Below, one piece after another: positions 47,152 to 57,690 of a stretch of 64,000 nt of DNA; the stretch's first letter is position 1; every line of letters begins with the position of its first letter. A program made the position numbers and the translations under genes. This stretch comes from Clitopilus passeckerianus (lineage: Eukaryota; Basidiomycota; Agaricomycetes; Agaricales; Entolomataceae), in the NCBI GenBank assembly GCA_944990035.1, contig CALYLX010000111.1, forward strand, positions 496,001-560,000. Direction: 5' to 3'. The notes beneath the pieces were generated by a model. The model was given only the letters and a program-made list of their open reading frames with translations, searched no databases and was not told the origin of the DNA.

Positions 47152-48370
47152 GCATCGTTCGACCAGAACCAGGAGTGCTTTGACAATGGTCAGTATTTCT
47201 TCTGCCAGTGTGGAAGCCAGTGTGGACCTGAATATGTACTAGGTGATGCACTGCCCTCTGCAGAGCACTCTGTAGGGGCTTTCAACATTGACGACATCCA
47301 GGTCGAATACCACCCAGCCAGTGGCCACCCACCCACCATAACCAAATTTGAAGATTTCGAGCGATACAACCATGCCAAAACGAGGTCCGTAACCAATCGA
47401 GTGCCCTGGTGGCCATGGCGTTCACATGAAGAGTTTGAATTCTGTGAAGTCGTGTTCAAAGCCGCTCTCAACAAGGAGCAGCTATCAACTCTCCTCAAAC
47501 TCTTTAACTGTTGCCTGCATGGCAAAGGATCTTTTACTCTTAAGAGTGTCGCTGAAGTAGACAGGCTCTGGGACACTGCAGGAAAACTGATCACATCGGT
47601 ACGTAGTCAGGCCGACTATAAAAAGCAACTCGGCTCACTTAGCACAATCACCCAGTTTCAAAAGTCTTCGGTTCAAGTTACATACCGAAAAACTCCATAC
47701 TAGTTTAACTTCTGGTCTAAATCGCTGAAAGGTTGGATTTCCGACCTTGTCTATGAGCCAACATTGGCTCCCTTCTTTGAGTGGGATGCGCAAGTATTGT
47801 CAAAGTTTGATGGTGCAGGATTTGTTCGCTTTGTTGACGAGCCATGGACTGCCCAGCGGTTTTGGGATGTGCAGGTTAGTGAACACAAAGTATCCTGTCC
47901 AATACCCCTTCGTTGACAACCTTGTTCAGTCACAATTGCTGCCCGGTGCTAAACCGTTCGGCATCATCTTATATGCTGACAAGACAAAACTCTCATCGTT
48001 TGGCTCAGAAATGGGATATCCGGTAATAGCGCGATGTGCAAACTTACCAATTGCTGTCCGCAACAGCAACGGATTAGGTGGTGGTCTTGTTGTTGGTTGG
48101 CTACCTATTGTAAGTTACATCGTGGGATACCTCTTCTATTACTGAAAGCGGCTTTCATATCTCAGGTACCTGATGACCAAGCACACAAGGGCAAAAGTGA
48201 CTTCGTTGATTTCAAGAATGTTGTCTGGCATGAATCTATGGGAATCCTGTTTAGTTTGCTTGAATCTGATCTTCCCGAGGGTGGATTCTGGATGAAATGC
48301 ACTGATGGTGTCGAAAGACTGGTCTGCCCCTTCATCGTCATCTTGTCAGCTGATTATGAGGAACAGTAAG
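47152..48370 (+). pseudogene. Plavaka-type transposase, N-terminal part
   Basis: Readable segments include IQVEYHPASGHPPT, WWPWRSHEEFEF, a broken middle part with a stop after TYRKTPY (47701), then WSKSLKGWISDL, PFFEWDAQVL, GFVRFVDEPWTAQRFWDVQ, an intron-like gap, KPFGIILYADKTKLSSFG and, after another intron, FKNVVWHESMGILF...CPFIVILSADYEEQ. This order is that of the Plavaka transposases of Agaricomycetes, related to KDZ-type elements. The coding sequence stops at a splice donor into which retroelement A1 has inserted and continues at 55620. The true start and the element's TIRs were not found. Confidence 0.75.
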
Positions 48371-48855
48371 TGTTATGATTTTGCTTACATGTTTCTCCTT
48401 ACATACCCCGGCCCGCTTACCTATGCACGATTACTCACATATGCTGCGCATCACTGCGCATTTTTCATCTTTTTCCATGCTTACTCCGCATCTCTCACGA
48501 TCGTGAGAGACTTATACCTTATCTGACTCTTTCTGACTCGCATTGAGTCATACTGACTCATGTACTTACTCATCATGCTGCGCATGACTCATTACTTACT
48601 CAGCATGCTGCGCATGTGCTATATTTAGAACTACTAGATAGGTATATAAATCTGTACCATTTGGTCAAGGCTCCTCAGCTTGACCTAGGCAATCTACCTA
48701 ACTGCTTAGTTCTTTACTTCGCCTTTAAGTCCCTTGCTTCGTCAATCTCACCAGGTCGTCAGTACAGCCGCAGCTGCTGACAAATCTCTGTCTTTGTTTA
48801 TCAAAGACATCGAGCGTAAACAGTATTACCTAAGTTGTTAGGCTCTGCCTTAACA
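48371..48855 (+). repeat. 5' LTR of A1 (485 bp)
   Basis: TGTTATGATT...GCCTTAACA. Carries the perfect 20-bp palindrome TCTCTCACGATCGTGAGAGA at 48491-48510, a tandem pair of ACTTACTCA-CATGCTGCGCATG units, and TGA(C/G)TCA sites at 48544, 48554 and 48585. A TATA box and predicted start follow. Confidence 0.94.
48643..48686 (+). promoter_or_regulatory. LTR promoter: TATA box and predicted transcript 5' end
   Basis: TATATAAA at 48643-48650. The motif CAGCTTGACCT (48676-48686) lies about 33 nt downstream, the expected start distance, and is exactly complementary to the element's PBS, which is what a self-priming element needs at its RNA 5' end. The start site itself is inferred. Confidence 0.6.
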
Positions 48856-48857
48856 AA

Positions 48858-48868
48858 AGGTCAAGCTG
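48858..48868 (+). promoter_or_regulatory. Primer-binding site, self-priming type
   Basis: AGGTCAAGCTG starts 2 nt after the LTR. It has no TGG as expected for priming by a tRNA 3' end, and is the exact reverse complement of CAGCTTGACCT at the predicted RNA start. Tf1 and sushi-group chromoviruses of fungi are known to prime from their own folded-back mRNA. Confidence 0.7.
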
Positions 48869-49453
48869 TTCAGAAGGCCCGCTCATTGTTAGCGCAGGCC
48901 CACCCCACGACAACACAGCAGAAGCACGCAACAGGCCGATTGCCGTTGCGGCTACCACTCAGTCACCACGGTCGTACACAGGGCAGACCACCCACCACGA
49001 AATACCACTCTAGTAGAAGGAACCAACAACGTCTACAAGTTCACCAACGGAAGCTACTGCGGTTTTAATCACAACAATAACCGCTGGTGCTACGCCTCTC
49101 TCTCCCTTGGCAAATTCACATTCACCACCGTTGCCGTTGAAAACAGACACTTCCACGCTCTAGACTTCCCTACCCCTGAACGACCTCATAAGACCCCTGC
49201 TATTGTCCGAGCTCAACGAGAACACGACATTGAAGTAGACGAGGAGGAACAGCGACGCTTCGCACCATTACCCACAGCAATATCCAGGAACCCATCACTA
49301 GTCCCGTCTACCAGCGCTTCTGTCTTGCCCGAAGAGGAAGAAGAAGAACACCAAGTACAACAACAGCTAGAGGAGAGCCCCACAGCTGAGCCAGAGGAGC
49401 GCCCCAGTGCAGAAACAATTGAACCAGAGACCGACTTCGATTTCGACTACGAA

Positions 49454-50421
49454 ATGTCACAAGACAACAACAACAAGAAGGACATTGGAGCCAAACCCCA
49501 AACGTTCTCCGGAGACCGATCCAAGACCAGAAAGTTCATTCAGGAACTTGAAGACTACCTCATCCTAAACAACCTCAACCAACTCGAAGATGACAAGAAG
49601 ATTCGCATCGCCCTATCCTTCCTCAAAGAAGGAACTGCAGCAGCATGGGAATTAGAATTTCACGATAAATATTCAGCAGCTGAAAGGAAAGCCACCTACG
49701 CTGAATTTATCAGCCAATTCAAAGAAGCCTTTTCCCCTACCGACGACAAAGCTGCCGCACTTCTCCAACTCAAAGCCTTACGACAGGATGGGACAGCTGA
49801 CGAATTTGTCACTGTCTTCAAGAATATTCTTGCACGAACTGATCTCAGCGGTGACACTGCAAAGATCGAGATCTTCATGGAAGGACTTACCCCAAACTCC
49901 GAGAGAAAATTCTCTTTCCGATTCCTCCTACCACATTTGACGATTGGGTCAAGAAAGCCGTCCAGTTTGACAACAACTGGCGACGTGCCAAGACAATCAT
50001 GGGACATACCCGTATCATCAAAACATCCGATATGGTCAAAGGTGCTTACAAAACACCTACCGGTGCCCGAGACCCAATGGCTATGGATGTTGATCGTTTC
50101 ACCACTGATCCACCCAAACGCCGCCTCACCCAGGAAAGAGAACATCACAAGAAGAACAACTTGTGCTACTATTGCTCCAAGAAAGGTCACACGATCCAAC
50201 AATGTCTTCAAAGGAAGAGTTTTGGAAGAACCTACCCTAGCAACAACGACAGCCGATTCCACAAGAAACCTGAGAAGGGAGCCGAGTTGATCAAATATGT
50301 CAGAGCAGTCCTAGCTGACATGCCCCAAGAAGAAGCCGCTGAATTCTACACCGAAGCAGAGGCTGAGGGTTTTAAAGAGGAAGACTGCAAAGCCGACGTC
50401 AGTACTTCCTCGCCCGATTGA
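49454..50421 (+). pseudogene. gag of A1, frameshifted
   Basis: The ATG at 49454 (MSQDNNNKKDIG) is the first ATG after the predicted transcript start. Capsid region and zinc knuckle CYYCSKKGHTIQQC (residues coded near 50163-50204) are present. Single-base losses against A2/A4 in a C-run (49890-49893) and a T-run (49915-49917) break the frame; the correct frame is open again from about 49999. A further missing T at the slip site removes the normal stop, so the frame runs to TGA at 50419. The upstream sequence is open in phase back to 48893. Confidence 0.85.
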
Positions 50422-53400
50422 TATTTCCAGTGTACTTGTAGCTACTGATTTTTATGCTGAATCTATGCGTATCCCAATCTCTACAAGACCCCTAGATGGA
50501 AATACAACAATCGCCGGCACAAAAGCTCTCATTGACTCTGGAGCGCAAGGGTCATTTATCGACTCCGTCTTTGCCAAGACACATCACCTCCCGCTACTCC
50601 CACTCCGACAACCGATTACAGCACGAAACGTTGATGGCACCCTGAACAAACAAGGAACTATTACCCACTTTACCTGGGTCATTGCCAAGATAGGGACAGC
50701 CATCATCAAGGAAAGATGCTTTGTCACTGGACTCGGGAAAGACCACCTGATTTTTGGATTACCCTGGCTAAAACGGGTAGATCCAATCATATCGTGGAGC
50801 GACGGCACACTCGAAATCGACGAATCACGCATTACCCAACGACTGTCGCAAACATTGATGCGAGCAGTAGACATCAAGCGGATGAGAGCCATCCGAGAAC
50901 AACTACTAGAGGAAAACACGCCACCTACCCCAGCACCTGATTGTTCCGAAGAGAATCCCGGAAAATCAGAAGGACTTAGCGACTATTTCCGAATAGTCGA
51001 AGACGGAGAAGAGATCAATGAAGATTTTCTCATCGCATACTGCCAGAACGAACCGGCAGTCGGAATATTCACCAAAGAGGAACCCCACTTACGCAGGAAC
51101 ACACAAAGGATTACCTTGTGTACGGGCCAATCAGGCCAACTACCACAATACGACAGACGGTGGTAACACACCATCCAGCAACCAGACACCACACACAGCA
51201 GGTGTGGATACGTGCGAAAACATCAATTTCGCAAGCTCTGGAACATAAACGAGAAGATAAGGAACCAAAGAAATCCCTTGACGAAATCATCCCCGACTAT
51301 CTTCAAGACTACAGAAAAGTCTTTGAGAAAGCAGCATCCGAACGATTCCCACCAAGCCGACCCTGGGATCACGCCATAGATCTGAAGACAGATTTCGTGC
51401 CAAAAGACTGCAAGGTCTATCCGCTCAGCCCTTAGAGCAAGAAAAACTCGACGAGTTTCTCAAGGAAAATCTAGCCAAAGGATACATCCGAGAATCCAAC
51501 TCCCCACAAGCATCTCCGTTCTTCTTTGTTGCAAAGAAAGACTCGGAAGCCCTAAGACCATGTCAGGATTACCGACGACTCAACGAAGGAACAATACCTA
51601 ACGCTTACCCCTTACCGCTGGCTAGCGAACTCATCGATAAACTCAAAGGAGCAACTGTCTTCACCAAACTCGACATTCGATGGGGATATCACAACATCCG
51701 CATCAAAGATGGTGACCAATGGAAAGCAGCGTTCAAGACCAACCGAGGGTTATTTGAACCAATGGTGATGTTCTTTGGACTAATGAACTCACCCGGTACC
51801 TTCCAAGCAATGATGAACCACCTTTTCCGAGACATGATAGACGAAGGATGGGTCATCATCTACATGGACGACATCCTCATCTTCTCCAACGATCCAGAAA
51901 AACACCGAGAACGCACACGCAGAGTCTTACAAAGACTACAAGACAACGATCTCTACCTCAAAGCAGAGAAATGCCAATTTGACACCACAAGAGTGGAATA
52001 CCTCGGGTTCATCATTGAACCAAACAAGATCTCCATGGACCCTGTCAAACTTGCAGGGATGCGCGACTGGCCTACGCCAACTACAGTAAAGGAAGTCCGA
52101 TCATTCCTAGGATTCGGAAACTTTACCGCAGGTTCATCGGACAATATGCGGAAATTGCCAAACCGCTGAACGAACTCACCAAGAAAGACAAGAAGTGGGA
52201 ATGGACCAATGAATGTCACAAAGCTTTCACTACCCTGAAAGACAAATTCCTGGAAGCGCCTGTGTTGCTGATGCCTGACCCCACGAAGCCATTTGTGGTG
52301 GAAAGCGACGCCTCAAAACATGCAACAGGAGCAGTCCTACAACAACGTGACGCCAACGGATCATGGCACCCATGTGGTTTCATATCTAAATCGTTCTCGG
52401 AAACAGAACGGAACTATGAAATCTACGACCGAGAACTTCTAGGCATTATCCGCGCATTAGAAACCTGGCGACACTACTTCCATGGATCCCAACATTCAGT
52501 TGTGATTCTATCCGATCACAAAAACCTCACATACTTCCGAGAAGCCCGGAAGTTGAACCGACGACAAGCAAGATGGAATTTGATGCTATCCCAGTTTAAC
52601 ATCAAACTTGTACACACCCCTGGTGCAAAGATGATACAATCTGACGCACTATCTCGACGACCAGACCACATCCCAGGTGAAGACACCGACAACGAAGACA
52701 TCATTCTCCTCCCCGACAAGCTCTTCCTTCGCTCAATTGACATTGAACTAAAGGACGAAATTGTACACAAGATGGTCAATGACAAACTGATTGTTGACGC
52801 CATTCGCACCGCCAAAGAAGACGGACCCCCACCAATCCGATCAAACCTGGAAGACTGGAAATTTGACAATGGCATCTTGTACTACAAGGACAAGTGTGTG
52901 GTACCAGATGACGAAGACCTCCGAAGGAAGATAGTCCAACGTTATCACGATCTACCCAGCGCAGGACACCCTGGACAATTTGGGACACTGGAAAAAGTCC
53001 GGAAGGACTACTGGTGGCCAGGGATGTCAGTGTTCATCAAGAACTTTGTGCAGGGCTGTGCAATGTGCCAGCAAATGAAAATCAATCGCCACCCCACCGC
53101 TCCACCATTAATGCCCATCAAATCCGAAACCACTAGGCCATTTTCGCTAGTGACGTACGATTTTCACACGGATCTCCCAGAGAGTGATGGTTTCGATAGC
53201 ATTATGGCCGTGGTCGACCATGGAGCTACGAAGGGGGCAATTTTCATCCCTTGCACAAAGAAAATCGACGCCACAGGAACTGCAAACGCCTACATTGACA
53301 ACGTTTACCGTCGCTTTGGACTCCCCGACAAAGGAATTTCAGACAGAGGACCTCAATTCGCCTCTAAAGTTTTCCAAGAAATGGGACGACTCCTTGGAAT

Positions 53401-54193
53401 CAAGCTCAACATGAGCACCGCCTACCACCCACAAACCGATGGTGCGACAGAAAGGATCAATCAGGAGATTGATGCCTATCTCCGCATCTTCTGTGCACAG
53501 AACCCCAAATCCTGGTCCAAATGGATTACCACTCTAGAATTCTCCTACAACAGCCGAACACACTCTGTCACCAAACGAACCCCATTCTACCTAATGATGG
53601 GATACGAACCACCTGCACTCCCATCAATTGCTCCCACTAGCAAAATTCCCGCAGTTGACAAACGGATCAAGGAACTTCTGCTAGCACGTGATGAAGCAAA
53701 TGCTGCACATGCACTTGCTGCGCAACGCATGGCAGAGAAGATCACACGACAGTTCACCCCATTCAAAGTCGGAGAAAAGGTGTGGTTAGAAGCCACAAAT
53801 CTCAATCAAGGAAACATCTCCAAGAAACTAGCACCCAAACGAGAAGGACCCTTCAAGATACTCGAGGTAAAAGGACACCTGACCTATAAACTCGACCTGC
53901 CAAGACGATGGAAGATCCACCCGGTGATTCACGCGTCACTTCTCACCCGTTACATCTCCACCAAAGCGCATGGACCCAGCTTCTCTAAACCGCCACCTGA
54001 CGAAATCGACGGAATAGAAGAATACGAAATAGAAGCAATTGTGGCCCATCAAAAACAAGGCAAAGGGCGACACAGATACCTCGTAAAATGGAAGGGATGG
54101 CCATCAGCGGACAACGAATGGATGCCCGAGTCGGAACTGCGGAACGCCAAGGAAATACTCACCGAGTATAAAAAGAGGAAGAAACTCACCTGA
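50367..54193 (+). pseudogene. pol polyprotein of A1 (PR-RT-RNase H-IN-chromodomain), frameshifted
   Basis: Protease ALIDSGAQGSF, RT with YMDDILIF near 51861, RNase H (DASKHATGAV, YEIYDRELLG, SDHKNLTYF), integrase HHCC finger (GHPGQFGT...CAMCQQM), catalytic D-D-E (TYDFHTD, SDRGPQF, ERINQE) and a chromodomain (RYLVKWKGWPSADNEWMP) near the end at about 54010-54190. The last 643 codons (52262-54193) are uninterrupted. Breaks are one-base losses in runs at 51083-51086 (C), 51429-51431 (C) and 52122-52124 (T). Pol feeds reverse transcription and integration; chromodomains of this class direct integration to chromatin marks in other fungi. Confidence 0.9.
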
Positions 54194-54231
54194 CACCACA
54201 TAGCAAACCCACTCACATCCACTATATAACA

Positions 54232-55101
54232 ATGTCTCAAAATGCCTCTTCCTACGACCGCACCATCATCCGCAACACCTTCAAATCCGATACCGCTATT
54301 ACGGCGCTCCGTACGCATACTGCCTGGAGCAGCAACGACAACCCTCTCACCGCTGTGGGAGAACAAGGAACCCTTTACCAAAACCGACGAACCGAAACTC
54401 GCAACGAAGTGGCTCGTCTGCGCCACCAATTTGCGAAAACCACTGACGATCTTGATCAACTTTTGGACAAAGTTGATCGAGAAACGGAGGAGACCCTCAC
54501 AGACCTCTTCTTTGCTATTGGAGGAACAGCTTTCCTCGACGAATTCTTCCCCGAACGACAAAACTGGTTCAACAACCCAGAGGAGACAGACTTCGAAACC
54601 CTTGCCTCCAATCCCTGGGGGCCTGAGGAAAGTCAAGAAGAGGAAGTCACGATCCTCACTGCACGTCAAGTTTGCGGAACCCTACGAGCATTTCCTCCCG
54701 TCACCAATTTACACACCGCCGCAAAAATAAAACATAACCCCTTCGTCAAAAAAGAACAGAACGACAACAAGGAAAACATCAACCCCAATGGCAAACCCTC
54801 CAACGCCATACCTCTCCGCATTCGAAAGCCCACCAGAGTCCGACTCACCAACGCTGGTGAACCTTCCCCCTCGACAGTATCGTCCCAGAAGGCGCCGCGC
54901 ACCGGATACCTTGCCAACAGACCACCACCACCCAGATGGTTCAGATGCTACATTTGTGGAGGCAGACACCGACAGTGTCATTGCTTTCGTTTTGTGTGTC
55001 GTCTGTGCCATCATTGTGGTCCAGGCCATTACCCGGTTAGCTGCCCACAACGCTACCACAAGGGCATAGACCGTCACTTCTGGGGTAAAGGAAGGAATTG
55101 A
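54232..55101 (+). CDS. ORF3 of A1: extra 289-aa protein with two Cys/His clusters
   Basis: I do not recognise this protein. It starts 38 nt after the pol stop at an ATG preceded by CTATATAACA, and is intact in A1. Residues about 58-90 (NEVARLRHQF...LDQLLDKVDRETEE) look like a coiled coil. The middle is acidic, then Asn/Pro-rich. The C-terminal 60 residues hold two probable zinc-binding clusters, CYICGGRHRQCHC (C-x2-C-x3-H-x2-C) and CRLCHHCGPGHYPVSC (C-x2-C-x6-H-x4-C), with a proline/aromatic lead PPPPRWFR. The position, downstream of pol where some retroelements keep env, is unusual, but there is no signal peptide or membrane segment, so it is not envelope-like. A nucleic-acid-binding accessory role is a guess. 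A2 carries a broken homologue. Confidence 0.75.
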   Translation: MSQNASSYDRTIIRNTFKSDTAITALRTHTAWSSNDNPLTAVGEQGTLYQNRRTETRNEVARLRHQFAKTTDDLDQLLDKVDRETEETLTDLFFAIGGTAFLDEFFPERQNWFNNPEETDFETLASNPWGPEESQEEEVTILTARQVCGTLRAFPPVTNLHTAAKIKHNPFVKKEQNDNKENINPNGKPSNAIPLRIRKPTRVRLTNAGEPSPSTVSSQKAPRTGYLANRPPPPRWFRCYICGGRHRQCHCFRFVCRLCHHCGPGHYPVSCPQRYHKGIDRHFWGKGRN

Positions 55102-55125
55102 AGTCAGGAGACTTCAACGATAGCG

Positions 55126-55134
55126 AGAGGGTAA
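55126..55134 (+). promoter_or_regulatory. Polypurine tract of A1
   Basis: GAGAGGGTAA-type tract directly before the 3' LTR; the same tract precedes the A2 3' LTR. Presumed plus-strand primer. Confidence 0.6.
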
Positions 55135-55619
55135 TGTTATGATTTTGCTTACATGTTTCTCCTTACATACCCCGGCCCGCTTACCTATGCACGATTACTC
55201 ACATATGCTGCGCATCACTGCGCATTTTTCATCTTTTTCCATGCTTACTCCGCATCTCTCACGATCGTGAGAGACTTATACCTTATCTGACTCTTTCTGA
55301 CTCGCATTGAGTCATACTGACTCATGTACTTACTCATCATGCTGCGCATGACTCATTACTTACTCAGCATGCTGCGCATGTGCTATATTTAGAACTACTA
55401 GATAGGTATATAAATCTGTACCATTTGGTCAAGGCTCCTCAGCTTGACCTAGGCAATCTACCTAACTGCTTAGTTCTTTACTTCGCCTTTAAGTCCCTTG
55501 CTTCGTCAATCTCACCAGGTCGTCAGTACAGCCGCAGCTGCTGACAAATCTCTGTCTTTGTTTATCAAAGACATCGAGCGTAAACAGTATTACCTAAGTT
55601 GTTAGGCTCTGCCTTAACA
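55135..55619 (+). repeat. 3' LTR of A1 (485 bp)
   Basis: Identical by eye to 48371-48855 and followed by the target duplication GTAAG. Confidence 0.94.
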
Positions 55620-57690
55620 GTAAGTTCATATCCATTTAGATGACAGAATAATTGCACTGACATTAGATTTAGGTGTGTTATGGTCTTAAACAGAGGCTAT
55701 ATGGGTTTAGCGCCATGCCCTGTTTGTCTTGTTCCATGGAGTCAGATAGCTGACCTGGAAAACCTTCATCCAAAATGTAGCGCTGTGGAATCCCAAGCAG
55801 CAGTTCTGCGATGTCAAGGACTCACTTGCGAGGCACGAAACAATATCCTCAAGCCACTTGGTCTCTGTGACGTAAATGTCAGTCATACACTTACCGCATT
55901 TCGAGGTTCACTGTGATTAAACTCGCCTTTGATAGAATGTTTTCTGGGCTCTTTCCCACTCGGATCCCCATTCGGATCCCCATCTTGCTGTTTCCTGGGA
56001 TAAGTGTCATAACTTTGGTCATGGGCTTGGAGGAAAACACATTTGGCCACTGCTACAGGCTGAGATCCATGCCCTTGCACGTCAAGCAGCCGATTTTGTT
56101 GACTGGCAGTATGTGGTTTTATAAGCGAAGATCTTTTAGCGGCTGACACTCCTTTCAGGATGGCTAAAATGCCCTGATGGTCAGGCTTCAATCATTTTCC
56201 CAATGGTTCACTTGACACAACATTTTCCGATGCAAATAAGTTCAAGGACATACTAAAGGTGGGTCATGAGGACCAATTTTTCTTGCCGATATTAACAGTC
56301 AATCAAGACTGTCATGTATTCAGCGCACAATGTCCTCACAAAGTCTGAGTCTGAGGCCGGTTTTGCACTTCTCTGTCTGCTACGCCAATATTTGTGCATT
56401 GAGGTGTACGCATCACTTGAGGTACACACTGAACTTACGCTGGCAGATGGGCGACAACAGCTTGGCTGTTTCATTAACGCCCTCAAGGTACGTTCTTCTC
56501 TTTGAGTTTCTGATAGACAGTTAATCTGAAACCTTATAGAAATACATGTTCTATGAAGCAACCGATAAAGAGTGGAACTTTCCAAAACTCTACATGCTTC
56601 AGCACCTCTTCGATGACATCGAAAGCAAAAGTGTCACAAGGAACTACGACACCAAACCAAATGAGTCACTTCATGGACCACTCAAGGACTCATATGCACT
56701 ACGTAGTAATTTTAAGGAAGTTGCTGGCCAAGTAAGATGATCTCCATGTATCTATGTCACAGTTTGGTGCTGAAAAAGATTCCCAGATCTTGAAAGCCGA
56801 CCACAGACACAGTGTGGTATCATATATCTGGGAACAGATCAAGGAGACCAATGAGCAAGCCAAGGAACTCCGTGACAAGATGTGTGAAGCTGAGAGTCTC
56901 AACGATGAAGCTGAAGGAGAAGATGCAATGGCAGGCCCTGACAGCAACCCTCTGCAAGCTGATACCCCCAACGCTGAACCTCAAGTACTCAAGTATATTA
57001 TCTGTAGCCGTCAAAACATATTTACTTTTGCAGAACTTGAACATCACAACACTCCACAAAACCTGGCTTTTCTATGATTCTGAGTGAAGTTAGCCGAGTT
57101 CCTTTCACAAAGTCTTCCTGTAGCTGGAATTCATCTATCAAATGACCGCTATCACACTATTAATCCGGTGGAAAAGGTGCAGTCTACTTTATCTCTGCTG
57201 ATGTCCAGCTAACGTAGAGGGCTAGGTCATTCAGTTCCATTTCTTCAAATGTTTCTATAAGTCTGCAGTCTTGTGGACAACTGCTGTGGATTACATTAGA
57301 TGCAGCCCCAATTTCTGTGGACACCCTCGTAACGACTTTGTAATTGTCCAAACCGATAACACCCCACTGTTTGGAAGACTCTTGTTCATGTTCGAGTACA
57401 CTCTAGGAGGTGTTGTATATCCGCTTGCCCTTGTTCAACCTCTCGACGCCCCAATTGGACATCAACTCTCAGCTGAACGTGACTTGGGGCTGATTCATTT
57501 ACACGCCCGACCTTGAGGAGAATCTCGATTTGTTCACATCTGCTCAATTATCTGCGCCGCTTGCATTGTCGAGAAATTTGGTTCAAATGACAATGATTAT
57601 TACATCATTGATATCATTGACACCGACATGTTTCTTCGCCCGCGACAACTGTTCCCTGTGAAAAGTTGGGGAAGCCAGATACCTAACTAG
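55620..57690 (+). pseudogene. Plavaka-type transposase, C-terminal part
   Basis: Begins with the remainder of the interrupted intron, ending ATTTAG near 55671, then CVMVLNRGYMGLAPCPVCLVP, which follows DYEEQ in Plavaka proteins. Further segments: GLEENTFGHCYRL, VNQDCHVFSAHNVLTKSE, LEVHTELTLADGRQ, EWNFPKLYMLQHLFDDI, TKPNESLHGPLKDSY, and the C-terminal CSPNFCGHPRNDFVIV...RPRQLFPVKSWG to a stop at 57688. Several frameshifts and stops, partly at introns, show that it is no longer functional. Confidence 0.75.

Larger units (their letters stand above)
48371..55619 (+). mobile_element. Full-length Ty3/gypsy chromovirus A1
   Basis: 7249 bp, two 485-bp LTRs identical by eye, flanked by GTAAG at 48366-48370 and 55620-55624. 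Order: 5' LTR, PBS, long ATG-free leader, gag, pol ending in a chromodomain, ORF3, purine tract GAGAGGG, 3' LTR. Inserted in the sense orientation of the Plavaka pseudogene. Like A2 it is young by its LTRs but shows single-base losses in homopolymer runs. Confidence 0.94.

Noticed and set aside
48835..49068. 77-codon frame repeated in A1, A2 and A4 just after the LTR
   Set aside because: It has no ATG (opens at TTG inside the LTR), and the gag-phase frame overlapping it is longer and more protein-like.
54242..54730. Alternative overlapping frame within ORF3 (starts MPLPTTAPSS)
   Set aside because: The +0 frame is open for 289 codons in A1 and carries the zinc clusters; the overlap is a low-complexity shadow.
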